DNA from: CAJOOD01 sp964433025 | GTDB lineage: Bacteria; Bacillota_I; Bacilli_A; RFN20; CAG-826 | Direction: 5' to 3' | NCBI GenBank assembly: GCA_964433025.1 | Contig: CAYSPV010000003.1 | Span: 3,314-67,313 of the forward strand | Length of the DNA: 64,000 bases | Shown here: piece by piece, positions 32,945-40,934 of the stretch | How the letters are laid out: each line of letters begins with the position of its first letter | Numbering within the stretch: the stretch's first letter is position 1 | Translations under genes and position numbers: made by a program | The notes under the pieces: model-generated | What the model was told of the DNA's origin: nothing | The model's database searches: none | What the model saw: the letters and a program-made list of their open reading frames with translations, nothing else

Positions 32945-34387
32945 ATGTTTGATATTATTATTGTTGGCGCTGGTATTGTTGGTTCAATGATAGCAAGAAA
33001 ATTATCTAAATATGATTTAGATATTTTAGTCATTGAAAAAGAAAATGATGTAGGAAATGTTACTACAACGGCCAATAGCGCTATCATTCATAGTGGTTAT
33101 GACCCCTTACCAGGTACATTAAAAGCTAAATTAAATGTTTTAGGTAATAAACAATTTGATCAATTAGCTAAAGAATTAGATGTTAAATTTATAAGAAATG
33201 GTTCTATTACTTTATGTTTAGATAAAGAAGATTTACCAATTCTTGATGAACTTTATAAAAGAAGTCAAATAAATGGAGTGGAATCTCACATACTAGAAAA
33301 AGAAGAACTATTAAAATTAGAACCTAATATTTCAGATAATGTTATTAAAGGTTTATATTTTCCAAGCGCAGGTATTATTGATCCATTTAATTTATGTATA
33401 CATGCGATGGAAAATGCTTGTGAAAATGGTGTTAAACTTCATTTAAATGAAAAGGTCATTAATATTAAAAAAGAAGGTGATTATTTTAATCTAATTACTT
33501 CTAGAAGTAATTATAATAGTAAAATCATCATCAACTGTGCAGGTTATTTTAGCGATGAAATCGCTTCTTTTATTGAAGATATTGATTTTAAAATTATTCC
33601 AAGAAAAGGCGAATATTTTGTTTTAGATCATTTTGATGATAATTATTTAAAACATACTTTATTTACTTTACCTACAAGTAAGGGTAAAGGTGTATTAATA
33701 TCTCCAACTTCATCAAATAATTATATAGTGGGTCCTTCTAGTGAAGAATCTTTAAAAGATGATTTTTCCTGCGATAAATATACTTTAGATAAAGTAAAAG
33801 AAGATGCTTTAAAAATGGTTAAATATATACCTTTTAATCAACAAATTAGAACTTTTTCAGGAATAAGAGCTACACCTTCTAGTCATGATTTTATTATTCA
33901 ATCTTCTAAAATTGATAAATATTTTATTAATGTCTGTGGAATAGAATCTCCAGGATTAGCAGCTTCTCCTGCAATTGCAGATTATGTAATAGAAAATCTA
34001 ATTTCTCCTCTTATTAATTTAAAAGAAAAATCTAATTATAATCCTTATGTTAGACCTTATATTAGATTTAATGAATTATCATTAGAAGAACAAGATAAAT
34101 TAATCAAACAAGATAAAGATTTTGCCTGTATGGTTTGTTATTGTGAAAAAGTAACACTTGGTGAAATAAAAGATAATTTAAATAGATATGTTAAACCATT
34201 AACTATTAAAGCTATTAAAAAAAGAACTAGAGCGGGTTTTGGTAAGTGTCAAGGTGGATTTTGTCAAGGTAGTGTTATTGAAATATTAGCCAGTTATTTT
34301 AATAAATCAGTGTTTGATATTTTATATGATAAAGATGGATCTAATTTACTTTATTATGAGACCAAAGTAGGTGATAAAAATGAATAG
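32945..34387 (+). CDS. GlpA-like FAD-dependent oxidoreductase with C-terminal BFD-type 2Fe-2S domain
   Basis: 480 residues. The N-terminal FAD motif is IIIVGAGIVGSMIARKLSKY, followed by a DAO-type fold (NSAIIHSGYDPLPGTLKAKL, FPSAGIIDPFNLC). The last ~90 residues carry a BFD-like cluster domain with CMVCYCEKVTLGEI and GFGKCQGGFCQGSVIEIL, four cysteines in CxC plus CxxxxC spacing. This is the architecture of anaerobic glycerol-3-phosphate dehydrogenase subunit A and its Firmicutes relatives. The next two genes encode the matching NAD/FAD oxidoreductase and the small DUF1667 protein, the conserved glp-type triad. Oxidation of glycerol-3-phosphate is likely, not proven. Confidence 0.85.
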   Translation: MFDIIIVGAGIVGSMIARKLSKYDLDILVIEKENDVGNVTTTANSAIIHSGYDPLPGTLKAKLNVLGNKQFDQLAKELDVKFIRNGSITLCLDKEDLPILDELYKRSQINGVESHILEKEELLKLEPNISDNVIKGLYFPSAGIIDPFNLCIHAMENACENGVKLHLNEKVINIKKEGDYFNLITSRSNYNSKIIINCAGYFSDEIASFIEDIDFKIIPRKGEYFVLDHFDDNYLKHTLFTLPTSKGKGVLISPTSSNNYIVGPSSEESLKDDFSCDKYTLDKVKEDALKMVKYIPFNQQIRTFSGIRATPSSHDFIIQSSKIDKYFINVCGIESPGLAASPAIADYVIENLISPLINLKEKSNYNPYVRPYIRFNELSLEEQDKLIKQDKDFACMVCYCEKVTLGEIKDNLNRYVKPLTIKAIKKRTRAGFGKCQGGFCQGSVIEILASYFNKSVFDILYDKDGSNLLYYETKVGDKNE

Positions 34388-35627
34388 TGTTGATTTATTA
34401 ATTATTGGTGGTGGCTCGGCTGGCTTAGGCGCGGCAATTAAAGCTTATCAAGAAGGCATAAAAGATATTTTAATTATTGAAAAAGATGAACAATTAGGTG
34501 GTATTTTAAATCAATGCATTCATGATGGTTTTGGTTTAGATGTTTTTAAAGAAGAATTAAGTGGACCTGAATATGCTTATAGATTCTATAAGCAAATCGA
34601 TAAGCTAGGTATTAAGTATTTACTAAATACTTCAATTTTATCTATTAGTGATGATTTTGAAGTTAGATATATTAATGATGAGGGTGCAAATGTTATAAGA
34701 GCTAAAGCGATCGTGTTTGCTACTGGCTGTTATGAAAGAAATGCAGGGGCCATCTCATTAATGGGAGATAGACCAGCGGGGGTATACACTGCAGGTGCCG
34801 CTCAGAAATTTTTAAATATTAAAGGCTATATGCCTGCTAAAAAGGTCGTTATTTTAGGAAGTGGTGATATTGGTTTGATTACCGCACGTAGAATGACTTT
34901 AGAAGGAGCAAAAGTTTTAGCAGTTTTAGAAATTATGCCTTATTCAAATGGTTTAGTTAGAAACATTAAACAATGTTTAGAAGATTATGATATTCCTTTA
35001 TATTTATCTACGACAGTTAAAGAAGTTAAAGGTAAGTCTAGATTAGAAAAAGTAATAGCCGCAAAAGTGGATGAAAACTTTAATTTTATTGAAGGTAGTG
35101 AGATAGAATTTGAGGCTGATACTTTGCTTTTAAGTGTTGGTTTAGTGCCTAATGTTAACTTATTAAATCCTTTAAATGTAGAGATATCATCCACTAAAGG
35201 ACCAGTTGTAGATGAATTTATGCAGACATCTAAAGATGGTTTATTTGCTTGTGGTAATTGTTTACATGTTCATGATTTAGTGGATTATGTTACTAGTGAA
35301 GGCTATTTAGCGGGCTACGGCGCCTCCCTATACTTAAAAAACCAAATCAAAAAGACTAGAAATATAAAGGTTATACCTTTAAATAATGTTAGTTATGTTG
35401 TCCCACAACACATTATTAGTGATTCTTTAAATGAAATTGAATTTAAATTTAGAGTTAAAAAGCCTTGTAAAAATGTTGATATTGTTATTAAAAGTGATGA
35501 TAAGGTAATTAGAAGAATTCCAAAATTAGCTTTACTTCCTTCTGAAATGCAAAATATTAAGATTAATATAATGAATTTAGAAGATATTAATGATAATATA
35601 TATGTAGATGTCGAGATTAAACAATGA
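34380..35627 (+). CDS. FAD/NAD(P)-dependent oxidoreductase, partner of the GlpA-like protein
   Basis: 415 residues from ATG 34380 (GTAGGTGAT upstream); an in-frame ATT at 34371 is not needed. FAD-binding LLIIGGGSAGLGAAIKAY, a GGILNQCIHDGFG segment, second Rossmann motif KVVILGSGDIGLITARRM, and FACGNCLHVHDLVDYVTSEG near the C-terminus. A ~75-residue tail follows the core fold. This is the pyridine-nucleotide-disulfide type subunit found beside GlpA-like proteins and DUF1667. It overlaps the upstream gene by 8 nt and DUF1667 by 4 nt. Confidence 0.82.
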   Translation: MNSVDLLIIGGGSAGLGAAIKAYQEGIKDILIIEKDEQLGGILNQCIHDGFGLDVFKEELSGPEYAYRFYKQIDKLGIKYLLNTSILSISDDFEVRYINDEGANVIRAKAIVFATGCYERNAGAISLMGDRPAGVYTAGAAQKFLNIKGYMPAKKVVILGSGDIGLITARRMTLEGAKVLAVLEIMPYSNGLVRNIKQCLEDYDIPLYLSTTVKEVKGKSRLEKVIAAKVDENFNFIEGSEIEFEADTLLLSVGLVPNVNLLNPLNVEISSTKGPVVDEFMQTSKDGLFACGNCLHVHDLVDYVTSEGYLAGYGASLYLKNQIKKTRNIKVIPLNNVSYVVPQHIISDSLNEIEFKFRVKKPCKNVDIVIKSDDKVIRRIPKLALLPSEMQNIKINIMNLEDINDNIYVDVEIKQ

Positions 35628-35965
35628 AGCAATTAACTTGCATTATTTGTCCAAGAGGCTGTATTTTAAATATCGATGATAGTCTATCTGTCAGCGGTAA
35701 TTTTTGTAAGAGGGGTGTAGAGTATGCTATTAATGAAATTACAAACCCTATGCGCACTCTTACGACTACGATAAGAGTAAAAAATAGAAATCACTGCGTC
35801 GTCTCTGTTAAAACATCAAATAAAATACCCAAAGATAAAATCTTTGATGTTATGGATGTTATTAATAAAACATTAGTGAATGCACCTTGTTATATTAATG
35901 ATATCGCGATTAAAAATGTATTAGATCTAGGTGTAGATATAATTTACACTAGTGAAATAAAATAA
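35624..35965 (+). CDS. DUF1667 cysteine-rich protein of the glp-type redox triad
   Basis: 113 residues. The N-terminus has the cluster-type motif CIICPRGC followed by FCKRGVEYA, four cysteines likely to bind a metal or Fe-S centre, then NPMRTLTTTIRVK and VKTSNKIPKDKIFDVM typical of DUF1667. It replaces the GlpC role in many Firmicutes operons by assumption only. It overlaps the preceding gene by ATGA. A perfect A/T palindrome (AAAATAAATATTTATTTT, 35959-35976) spans its stop codon and may weakly terminate. Confidence 0.85.
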   Translation: MKQLTCIICPRGCILNIDDSLSVSGNFCKRGVEYAINEITNPMRTLTTTIRVKNRNHCVVSVKTSNKIPKDKIFDVMDVINKTLVNAPCYINDIAIKNVLDLGVDIIYTSEIK

Positions 35966-36025
35966 ATATTTATTTTAAATAAAATCTTTTAAAAAGAAAT
36001 TATTTAAAAAGAAAGGATTGTAGAT

Positions 36026-37720
36026 ATGAACGATTCTATTAAAGTGTTTGCCTTAGGCGGACTAGATGAATTAGGTAAAAACATGATCGTTGTAGAAGTT
36101 AACGATGATATATTTATTTTAGACTGCGGTCTAAAATTTCCCAATAAAACCACACCTGGCATTGATTTTATCATTTCTTCTTTAGATTATATAAAAGCTA
36201 ATGCTAGTAGAGTAAAAGCTTATTTTATAAGCCACGCTCATGATGAACAAATCGGGGGTTTACCATTTTTTTATGAATATGCTCCTGCTCCTGTTTATGT
36301 AACTGAATATACTAAACTTATCATTGAACATAGAGACATATTTGCTAATAAAAGAATAAATTATCAATTTATAGTAGTTAAACCTACTTCAAGATTACTT
36401 GTTTCTGGTCATGAAGTACAATTATTTCAAACTTTCCATAATGCTTATGATTCTTATGGTGTGGCTATTCAAACTAGTAGGGGTTATATAGTCTATGCTG
36501 GTGAATTTATAGTGGATTATGATACTAAATTTAAATCATTTAGTTTTGATTTACCTGCTTTATCAAAGATCGCCGAAAAACCAACATTATTATTAATGTC
36601 TGAATCTTTAGGCGCAACTTCTTCTGGATATTGTTCTCCAGATCATAGATTTACCGAACACATCGCTAATTATTTTAATAAAGAAGAAGGAAGATTATTT
36701 GTAGCAGCTTTTTGGCAAAATAGTTATAACTTACAAGAAATTATTAATCTATGTTTAGAAAATAATAAAAAGATTGTTTATTTTAATAAACAAACAAAAG
36801 ATATTATGGAACATTTAATTAATACTGGTTTAGTTAATATTCCAAAAGATAATTTAGCTAATTATGAAAATGTTTTAAGATATAGAAGCCAAGATGAAGT
36901 ATTTTTAATTTTAGGACATGGTGATTATTTATTTTATGAAGTGCAAAAACTATGTCATAGAGAAAATGATGATAAACGTATTTATTTAAATGAAAAAGAT
37001 ACTTTCTTATTGTGTGCTCCTCCAAGTGATAACTTAGAAGATTTATTTACTCATACCACAGATGAATTATTTAAAACACATGCAGAAGTAGTGTATTTAA
37101 AACGTAAAGAAGTGGCAAGTATGCATGCAAAAGCTAATGATTTAAAGATGATGTTATCTTTATTAAAACCAAAATATTATTTACCAGTTAGAGGTACTTT
37201 TGTGCAACTATTAGCCAATGCTAAACTTGCCTTATCTATGGGTATTGGTTTAAATCATACCAACGTTTTTGTTTTAGAAAATGGAAGTGTGATTAATTTT
37301 AAACCTGATTCTCCTAGACCTGTTATAGATATAAAAGACAGTGTTGATGCTAGAGAAGTAATTATTGATGGATTAGGTGTTGGTGATGTTAGTGAAGAAG
37401 TTTTAATTGAAAGAAATAAATTAGGTTATGGCGGTGTTGTAGTCATAGCCAGTTCTGTAAGCTTAAAACAAAGAAAAATCATTACTAAACCTGATTGTCA
37501 GATGAGAGGATTTGTTTTTGTAAAAGATGCTGAACCAATATTAAAATCAGTGACTAATATTTATATAGAAGAAGTTAATAATGCACTTTCAACTTTTAAA
37601 GAGGGTGAATTTGATCGTAAAGTGGTTTATGAAATCATTAAAGAAAAAGTTTCTAAAGCCATTAGACATCATCTAAGAAGAGATCCCGTAATAGTGCCTA
37701 TTATTATTGAGATGGAATAA
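36026..37720 (+). CDS. RNase J-family protein with altered active site (RNase J2-like)
   Basis: 564 residues, full RNase J length and fold: beta-lactamase core (KVFALGGLDELGKNM), beta-CASP insert and C-terminal domain. The metal motif HxHxDH reads HAHDEQ at 70-75, so the Asp and last His are Glu and Gln. The TGDF motif is AGEF (Glu160). The usual HVSGHA is VASMHA (His367 kept) and PVHGE is PVRGT (Arg389 for His). Several zinc ligands are therefore gone and nuclease activity is doubtful. In B. subtilis the paralogue RNase J2 also has a weakened site and works as partner of J1. Shine-Dalgarno AAAGGA is before ATG 36026. Hairpin TCTAAAAT/ATTTTAGA follows at 37721-37740. Confidence 0.88.
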   Translation: MNDSIKVFALGGLDELGKNMIVVEVNDDIFILDCGLKFPNKTTPGIDFIISSLDYIKANASRVKAYFISHAHDEQIGGLPFFYEYAPAPVYVTEYTKLIIEHRDIFANKRINYQFIVVKPTSRLLVSGHEVQLFQTFHNAYDSYGVAIQTSRGYIVYAGEFIVDYDTKFKSFSFDLPALSKIAEKPTLLLMSESLGATSSGYCSPDHRFTEHIANYFNKEEGRLFVAAFWQNSYNLQEIINLCLENNKKIVYFNKQTKDIMEHLINTGLVNIPKDNLANYENVLRYRSQDEVFLILGHGDYLFYEVQKLCHRENDDKRIYLNEKDTFLLCAPPSDNLEDLFTHTTDELFKTHAEVVYLKRKEVASMHAKANDLKMMLSLLKPKYYLPVRGTFVQLLANAKLALSMGIGLNHTNVFVLENGSVINFKPDSPRPVIDIKDSVDAREVIIDGLGVGDVSEEVLIERNKLGYGGVVVIASSVSLKQRKIITKPDCQMRGFVFVKDAEPILKSVTNIYIEEVNNALSTFKEGEFDRKVVYEIIKEKVSKAIRHHLRRDPVIVPIIIEME

Positions 37721-37790
37721 TCTAAAATTACTATTTTAGACATTGTCTAAATTAATGTTATTAAATATTTAATAAAGACCTTATTTAATG

Positions 37791-37796
37791 TATAAT
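37791..37796 (+). promoter_or_regulatory. -10 box of near-leaderless ftsK
   Basis: TATAAT at 37791-37796 is eight bases upstream of ATG 37805, with no Shine-Dalgarno between. Transcription would start one or two bases before the start codon. Confidence 0.5.
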
Positions 37797-37804
37797 TTTT
37801 ACGT

Positions 37805-40603
37805 ATGAGCGAAAAGATTAAAAAACCTATTAAAGATATACCTATAAAGACAATTGAAATACTCGCAGGCTGTGTAATATGTTTATTATCAATTAGTCTA
37901 ATAATTGATGTTAGATATGTAGCTAGAACTTTTAATTATTTATTTTTCTTTTTCTTCGGTTATGGTAGCTATTTTATTTATGCTTTGTTATTAATGTTTG
38001 GTATCTATTTAATATTAAATAGAAAAGTTAAATTTAAACATAAATTTTTATTAACAATTTCTATTATTTTAGCCTTAATTGGTGTATTAAGCATATTAAC
38101 ATTATCATTATCATCATACGATGTTACTTTTCCTAATTTCAGTGTTAATTTTTTAGATGTTTTACACGATGGTCTTTTTTATCACGAAGATTATATTGAT
38201 ATACCATTTTTATTTAATCCCGATCATTTAAGTTTAGGTGGTGGCGCGATAGGTTATTTATTTGCTTCTACATTTAATCTTTTTGATAACATCGTATTTT
38301 CTTATTTTGTACCTTCATTATTAATTTTTATGTCTATTTTAATTATTTGCTTACCTTATATTATTTCTGCTATTAAAAAAGCAACAGCAAAATCTAAATC
38401 TAAAAAAGAACAAATTAAACAAGAAATATTAAATAATCCTCAAATCCAAGAAGAAATTAATAATGAAAATTTAGTTACTACTTTATCAAGAAATAATCAA
38501 AATAAAATCTATACTAAAAAAGAAATTAAAAATAGTTCAATGGATGTTATTAGACAAGCAAGTGTTATTTATCATCCAGAAGAAAATAAAGAAGATATTT
38601 ATAAAGATGATATCGCTACGAGTAATGTAAACACTGAATCTTTATATTTTAATAATTCTAATTATCAAAAAGTGGGAGGTTTATCAAAAGCCCATTATTA
38701 TAGACCAAATGAAATGGTCTCTAATAATCAAGTAAATAATAATAACGATTTATATTTTAAAGAGCAAAATCAAATACCTGAAGAACCTCAAAACATCGAA
38801 CAAATGACTTTTGATTTACCAGAACCAGAGCCTGAACCAAAAGTAGAACCTGCCTTTAATAATTATTCAAATCAAAATATTATGCCTCAACCTCAAGTAG
38901 TGCCCACACCAGTGGTTAATCAAGTTCCTCAGCCTGAGCCTCAAATTCAGCAACCAGTTAATAATAAATATAGTCATAACGTAGTGTTTCAAGAAAAAGC
39001 AGAAGATAATTCTATTAAAGATGTCCATACCATTTCTTTTGAAAGACAAACTTATACCTATCCTAGCTTAGATTTATTAATGGAATATGATAATAGTCAA
39101 ACTAATTCTATTAATAATGAAGCAGCTTTAGATTATTTAGGTAAAATTAATGAAACATTTGATACTTTTAAAGTAAGAGCACAAGCTACAGAATATATTA
39201 TTGGACCTTCTGTTACTCAATTTGCTATTACTTATGATACAGGTGTTTCTTATAGAAACGTTGATAAGATTGTTGATGATATATCAATTAGATTAGGTGG
39301 TGTTTCCGCTAGGTTTGAACCAATTGTTGCAGGTAAGACTTATTCTGGTTTACAAATACCTAACGCTAAGATGTGTACAGTTGGTTTTAAAGAAGTATTA
39401 GAACAATTACCTGATCCAGCTAAAAAACCTTTATCTTTAGCTTTTGGAAAAAACATTCAAGGTGAAATCGTTTATGCTGATTTAGATGATTTTCCTCATA
39501 TGCTTGTAGCAGGTACTACTGGTAGTGGTAAATCTATTTTTATTCATAGTGTTGTTATGACTTTAATTATGAGAAATAATCCTGCTGATTTAAGAATTAT
39601 ATTAGTAGATCCTAAACAAGTAGAAATGCGTCTATATGAAAATATGCCACATCTATTATGTCCAATTATTACTAAACCTGAAGAAGTGGCAGTGTGTTTA
39701 TCAAAACTAGTGGATGAAATGGAAAATAGATATACGGCTTTTGGAAATTATAAAGTTACAAATATTAAACAATATAATGCCGCTAGAAAAGCTGAAGGTA
39801 ATGATACAATGCCTTATATATTAGTAGTCTTAGATGAATATTCTGATTTAGTAGATAGAGCTAAAGATGTCTCAAGATATGTAATATCTTTAACGCAAAA
39901 ATCTAGAGCATGTGGTATTCATTTAATGGTCGCTACTCAAAGACCATCTACTAAAGTTATTGATGGTGTTATTAAAGCTAATTTACCTACCCATGTAGCA
40001 TTGATGACTTCTAGTGCTGTTGATTCTATTACTATTATTGGTGAAGGTGGAGCAGAAAAATTATTAGGTAAAGGTGATTTACTTGTTCAATCTCCTTTAG
40101 TTAGTCGTACTGGTTGTGTTAGACTTCAAAGTGCTTTTGTTCAAAACTCTGAAATCAATAGTGTTGTCCAATATTTAAAATCTAAACATCAAACTGTTTA
40201 TGATTCTGATTATTTAGATTTACAAGACCATAGTAATGATGTAAGTGATAATCCATTTATTAATTTTGCCTCAATGGAACAAGGAAGTAGTGCTTCAAAT
40301 ATTGATCCTAAATATGAAGAAGTTAAAAAAGCCGCGATGGCGGAAGAATATTTCTCTATTAGTAAAATTACTCGTATTTTTGGTTTTGGCTTTACTAGAG
40401 CAGGTAAAGTATTTAACCAACTACAAAACGATGGAATTGTGGCTAAAAATAAAGACGCAAAAAGTAATTCTAAAGGCTGTAAGGTCTTAATTCATGATGA
40501 TAGTTATGGTATAGATGTAGAAAATACTTCTGATGAAGTATCATCTACAGAAACTATTGATGAATATATTAAAAATAGCGAATATAATGATGGAGCTTAT
40601 TAA
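37805..40603 (+). CDS. ftsK: FtsK/SpoIIIE DNA translocase
   Basis: 932 residues. About four N-terminal membrane helices (to ~195) anchor it at the septum. A long linker (about 200-420) is rich in Asn, Gln, Pro and Glu (PEPEPEPKVEP; QPEPQIQQP). The alpha/beta motor follows: Walker A AGTTGSGKSIF, ILVVLDEYSDLVDRAKD, ATQRPSTKVIDG and GEGGAEKLLGKGDLL. A C-terminal winged-helix gamma domain (EEYFSISKITRIFGFGFTRAG) reads orientation motifs. It pumps chromosome DNA through the closing septum. It starts a run with acpS, pulA and plsC on the same strand. Confidence 0.95.
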   Translation: MSEKIKKPIKDIPIKTIEILAGCVICLLSISLIIDVRYVARTFNYLFFFFFGYGSYFIYALLLMFGIYLILNRKVKFKHKFLLTISIILALIGVLSILTLSLSSYDVTFPNFSVNFLDVLHDGLFYHEDYIDIPFLFNPDHLSLGGGAIGYLFASTFNLFDNIVFSYFVPSLLIFMSILIICLPYIISAIKKATAKSKSKKEQIKQEILNNPQIQEEINNENLVTTLSRNNQNKIYTKKEIKNSSMDVIRQASVIYHPEENKEDIYKDDIATSNVNTESLYFNNSNYQKVGGLSKAHYYRPNEMVSNNQVNNNNDLYFKEQNQIPEEPQNIEQMTFDLPEPEPEPKVEPAFNNYSNQNIMPQPQVVPTPVVNQVPQPEPQIQQPVNNKYSHNVVFQEKAEDNSIKDVHTISFERQTYTYPSLDLLMEYDNSQTNSINNEAALDYLGKINETFDTFKVRAQATEYIIGPSVTQFAITYDTGVSYRNVDKIVDDISIRLGGVSARFEPIVAGKTYSGLQIPNAKMCTVGFKEVLEQLPDPAKKPLSLAFGKNIQGEIVYADLDDFPHMLVAGTTGSGKSIFIHSVVMTLIMRNNPADLRIILVDPKQVEMRLYENMPHLLCPIITKPEEVAVCLSKLVDEMENRYTAFGNYKVTNIKQYNAARKAEGNDTMPYILVVLDEYSDLVDRAKDVSRYVISLTQKSRACGIHLMVATQRPSTKVIDGVIKANLPTHVALMTSSAVDSITIIGEGGAEKLLGKGDLLVQSPLVSRTGCVRLQSAFVQNSEINSVVQYLKSKHQTVYDSDYLDLQDHSNDVSDNPFINFASMEQGSSASNIDPKYEEVKKAAMAEEYFSISKITRIFGFGFTRAGKVFNQLQNDGIVAKNKDAKSNSKGCKVLIHDDSYGIDVENTSDEVSSTETIDEYIKNSEYNDGAY

Positions 40604-40605
40604 AT

Positions 40606-40929
40606 ATGTCTGTAGGTATAGATATAGTTAAAATTTCTCGTCTAGATATTAATAATGAGCATTTTATAAATAAAATTTTATCTAAAAAAGAATTAGATAT
40701 AATGCAAAAAAAAGCGGATAAACTTTCATTTTTAGCGGGTAGGTACGCCGCAAAAGAGGCATTTTTAAAAGCTAATAAATGTGGTTTATTTGAAATGGAT
40801 TTAAATAAAATAGAAGTTTTATATGAAGATGGAAATACAAATCCTATCATATATTATGAAAATAAAGTTTATGAAAATGTTTCTATTTCTCATGAAAAGG
40901 AGTATGCGATCGCAATCGTAATTATTTAA
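40606..40929 (+). CDS. acpS: holo-[acyl-carrier-protein] synthase
   Basis: 107 residues, slightly short for AcpS. Motifs: VGIDIVKISRL with the Mg-binding Asp, and AGRYAAKEAFLKA with the Glu of the (F/Y)xxKEA motif. SISHEKEYAIAIVI closes the fold. It moves phosphopantetheine from CoA to ACP for fatty-acid synthesis, which agrees with plsC nearby. It begins 2 nt after ftsK, with GGAG at 40592-40595 as ribosome binding site. Confidence 0.92.
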   Translation: MSVGIDIVKISRLDINNEHFINKILSKKELDIMQKKADKLSFLAGRYAAKEAFLKANKCGLFEMDLNKIEVLYEDGNTNPIIYYENKVYENVSISHEKEYAIAIVII

Positions 40930-40934
40930 AATAT

